Below the pieces are notes generated by a model, which saw only the letters and a program-made list of their open reading frames with translations, did not search any database and was not told the DNA's origin. DNA of 13,360 bases. Origin: Vulcanimicrobiota bacterium (GTDB taxonomy: Bacteria; Vulcanimicrobiota; Vulcanimicrobiia; Vulcanimicrobiales; Vulcanimicrobiaceae). Where the stretch lies: the NCBI GenBank assembly GCA_027306845.1, contig DAHUYY010000028.1:1-13360 (forward strand). Reading direction: 5' to 3'. Positions 11,521-13,360 of this stretch are shown here, piece after piece; positions within the stretch are counted from its first letter, which is position 1; each line of letters starts with the position of its first letter. The position numbers were made by a program, and so were the translations under genes.

Positions 11521-13360
11521 TCAATCAACCGTTTGACGCGTTTCTATTTTTTCGCCCGCTCCGGCGAGCCGACGCATTGTTTTCACGATGCTATCGGGAT
11601 TGACTGAAATGGAATCGATCCCGATCCCCGCGAGATAGGAAGCCATCTCGGGGTAATCAGATGGCGCTTGTCCGCAGATCCCCACGTACCGACCGTTCCG
11701 TTTTGCGCCGACCACCGTCTGGCGAAGCATCTCCATGACGCCTGGATCGCGTTCGTCGAATTCCTCGGCGAGCAGATTCGAATCGCGATCGATCCCGAGG
11801 ACGAGTTGGGTCAGGTCGTTCGATCCAATCGAAAATCCGTCGAATCGCATCGCAAAGGCATCGACTTGGATGACGTTATTGGGTATCTCGCACATTACGT
11901 AGATCTGTAGACCTTTTTCACCGCGGCGCAACCCGAGCTCGCCCATTCGTTCGAGCACGAGGTCGGCTTCTTTCGTGGTGCGGCAGAACGGAATCATGAG
12001 GATCACGTTTTCGAACCCCATCTCCTCGCGAACGCGTCGCATCGCCGCACACTCCAAGGCAAACGCATCTGCATAGCTTGGATGGGTATAGCGCGAGGCT
12101 CCACGCAGCCCGAGCATCGGGTTCGCCTCGGCGGGCTCGAACGCCGCACCGCCGATAAGCTGCGCGTACTCGTTGCTTTTAAAATCCGACATTCGCACGA
12201 CCGCCGGCTTTGGATAGACCGCAGCCGCGATCGTCGCCACACCTTCGGCCAGCTCGCCGATGAAGAACTCACTCGGGCTTGTATACCGAGCGCAGCGTTG
12301 CCGAATCGCCTCCATCGCCGTGCTCTCGGTAACGCGCTCGGGGTGCGCCAGCGCCATCGGATGGATTCCGATCGCGTCGGAGACGATGAATTCGATCCGC
12401 GCAAGCCCGACGCCGTCGTTGGGAAGCATCGCCCGTGCGAACGCTTTGTCGGGGTCGGCGAGCGTCATCATGATTGCGGTCGTAGGTCTCTCGAGCGCTC
12501 CGATATCGATCCGCTCGACTTCGAAGGGTATCCGCCCCGCGTAGACGCTCCCCTCGCCGCCGCTCGCGCAGGAGACCGTGACGCTCTCGCCTGCGTGCAG
12601 CGCGGTCGTCGCATTACCGGTACCGACGATTGCGGGGATTCCGAGTTCGCGCGCGACGATCGCCGCGTGGCAGGTCCGACCGCCGCGGTCGGTGACGATT
12701 GCCGCGGCATCCTTCATCACCGGCTCCCAATCGGGGGTGGTCGTCTGCGAGACGAGCACCTCTCCCGGCTTGAATGCGGCGAGATCGGCACGCGAGGCGA
12801 CGATGCGCACCGGGCCGACGGCAATCGTATTGCCGACGGCGCGACCCGTCACCAATGGCTTGGGGGCGGCACCGAGGTGATACTCCTCGATACGGCGCGT
12901 CTCGCGTAGCGATGCAACGGTCTCGGGGCGCGCTTGGACGAGGTAGATGCGTCCGTCGATGCCGTCTTTCGCCCACTCGATATCCATCGGTGTCGGATGC
13001 TGCGCCAGCGTGCTGTAGTGACGCTCCACCACCGCGCACTGCTCGGCAAGTCCGAGCACTTCCTCATCGCTCAGGCAGAAGCGCTTGCGTTCGGCACTCG
13101 GCGTTTCGAGATCGATCGTCGTCGAACGCAGCCGATCGCCGGGGGCGAAAACGAGCATGCGCGCCTTCTCGCCGAGGCGTCGGCGCAGCACGCGGCGGAA
13201 GCCTTTTTCCAACGTGGGTTTGAAAACATAAAACTCATCAGGATCGACCGCACCCGAGACGATATTCTCACCGAGCCCGTAGGAGCCGGTCAGGAATATT
13301 ACATCGCGAAAGCCGCTCTCGGTATCGAGCGTGAAAGTAACCCCGCTCGCGCCCCGATCC
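11521..13360 (-). CDS. ppsA: Phosphoenolpyruvate synthase, N-terminus outside window
   Basis: About 612 residues are visible; the frame runs past the right edge, so the TTG at 13212 is not the start. The enzyme makes phosphoenolpyruvate from pyruvate and ATP, giving AMP and phosphate, for gluconeogenesis. The visible part begins in the ATP-grasp domain: TLDTESGF and GLGENIVSGAVDPDEF are diagnostic, and IYLVQARPET ends it. The swivelling phospho-His domain follows, with the phosphorylated His in GGRTCHAAIVARELGIPA (12667-12669). The TIM-barrel PEP domain has VRMSDFKSNEY, PMLGLRGASRY, FSIGSNDLTQLVLGIDRDS and the catalytic Cys of YVGICGQAPSD (11674-11676). Family length is about 790 residues, so roughly 180 are missing. 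The ATP-grasp half and motif wording favour PEP synthase over pyruvate phosphate dikinase. It is followed by hsp20. Confidence 0.94.
   Translation of the reverse strand, partial: DRGASGVTFTLDTESGFRDVIFLTGSYGLGENIVSGAVDPDEFYVFKPTLEKGFRRVLRRRLGEKARMLVFAPGDRLRSTTIDLETPSAERKRFCLSDEEVLGLAEQCAVVERHYSTLAQHPTPMDIEWAKDGIDGRIYLVQARPETVASLRETRRIEEYHLGAAPKPLVTGRAVGNTIAVGPVRIVASRADLAAFKPGEVLVSQTTTPDWEPVMKDAAAIVTDRGGRTCHAAIVARELGIPAIVGTGNATTALHAGESVTVSCASGGEGSVYAGRIPFEVERIDIGALERPTTAIMMTLADPDKAFARAMLPNDGVGLARIEFIVSDAIGIHPMALAHPERVTESTAMEAIRQRCARYTSPSEFFIGELAEGVATIAAAVYPKPAVVRMSDFKSNEYAQLIGGAAFEPAEANPMLGLRGASRYTHPSYADAFALECAAMRRVREEMGFENVILMIPFCRTTKEADLVLERMGELGLRRGEKGLQIYVMCEIPNNVIQVDAFAMRFDGFSIGSNDLTQLVLGIDRDSNLLAEEFDERDPGVMEMLRQTVVGAKRNGRYVGICGQAPSDYPEMASYLAGIGIDSISVNPDSIVKTMRRLAGAGEKIETRQTVD

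Noticed and set aside
11473..11524. Sigma-70-like promoter or CIRCE element before hsp20
   Set aside because: A TTGAAC on the minus strand is followed by TAAGAT at only 14 bp, too short a spacing, and no CIRCE inverted repeat is present.
12082..12909. Plus-strand frame (275 aa) opposite PEP synthase
   Set aside because: It is a shadow of a strongly conserved enzyme, with Arg/Asp-rich low-complexity composition.
13210..13212. TTG as the start of PEP synthase
   Set aside because: Upstream codons to the window edge encode typical PEP synthase ATP-grasp sequence (TLDTESGF, GLGENIVSGAVDPDEF).

Overview
The window is a GC-rich, gene-dense bacterial chromosome segment with no tRNA, rRNA, CRISPR array, transposase or phage gene that I can see. 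It carries 12 protein genes; the first and last run off the window edges. Several proteins are lipoproteins with a polyglycine tract after the lipobox cysteine and Pro/Thr/Ser-rich linkers. One of them is a sedolisin (S53) protease. This style reminds me of Candidatus Eremiobacterota (WPS-2/Vulcanimicrobiota). That is inference from protein style only: no rRNA or single-copy marker is present, so the phylum is uncertain.

Region 1 (1-5682, + strand) is a cell-surface block. A sedolisin gene (5' end outside the window) is followed by a 99-bp gap holding two stable hairpins. Next comes a small polyglycine lipoprotein, then, 1 nt later, a large lipoprotein built of Asp-box (BNR/sortilin-like) beta-propeller repeats. 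The last two are almost certainly co-transcribed. The protease is unusual: the part of the sedolisin activation (pro)domain that I can recognise lies after the catalytic domain instead of before it.

Region 2 (5683-5880) is a short non-coding island between convergent genes. It has two strong hairpins and five tandem copies of a 23-bp repeat that alternate between two sequence forms. The last copy supplies the C-terminal codons and stop of the neighbouring acetyltransferase.

Region 3 (5859-8806) is a tightly packed housekeeping/accessory mix. A YjcF/ElaA-like GNAT (- strand) starts only 20 bp from a divergent GT4 glycosyltransferase. The glycosyltransferase overlaps a NUDIX hydrolase by 4 nt. 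The NUDIX gene overlaps a convergent RimJ/RimL-like GNAT by 76 nt. That GNAT diverges from a small DUF3465-like protein.

Region 4 (8797-9883, - strand) is a two-gene unit: an RNase HI and an overlapping single-pass membrane protein of unknown function. Region 5 (9966-10994, + strand) is a sulfotransferase-like P-loop protein, closed by a hairpin. Region 6 (11050-13360, - strand) is phosphoenolpyruvate synthase (N-terminus cut by the window edge) followed by an Hsp20 small heat-shock protein.

I found no convincing new multi-gene defence or mobile system. The most unusual items are the rearranged sedolisin, the hairpin-rich leader of the lipoprotein operon, the alternating 23-bp repeat array, and the RNase HI-membrane protein pair.
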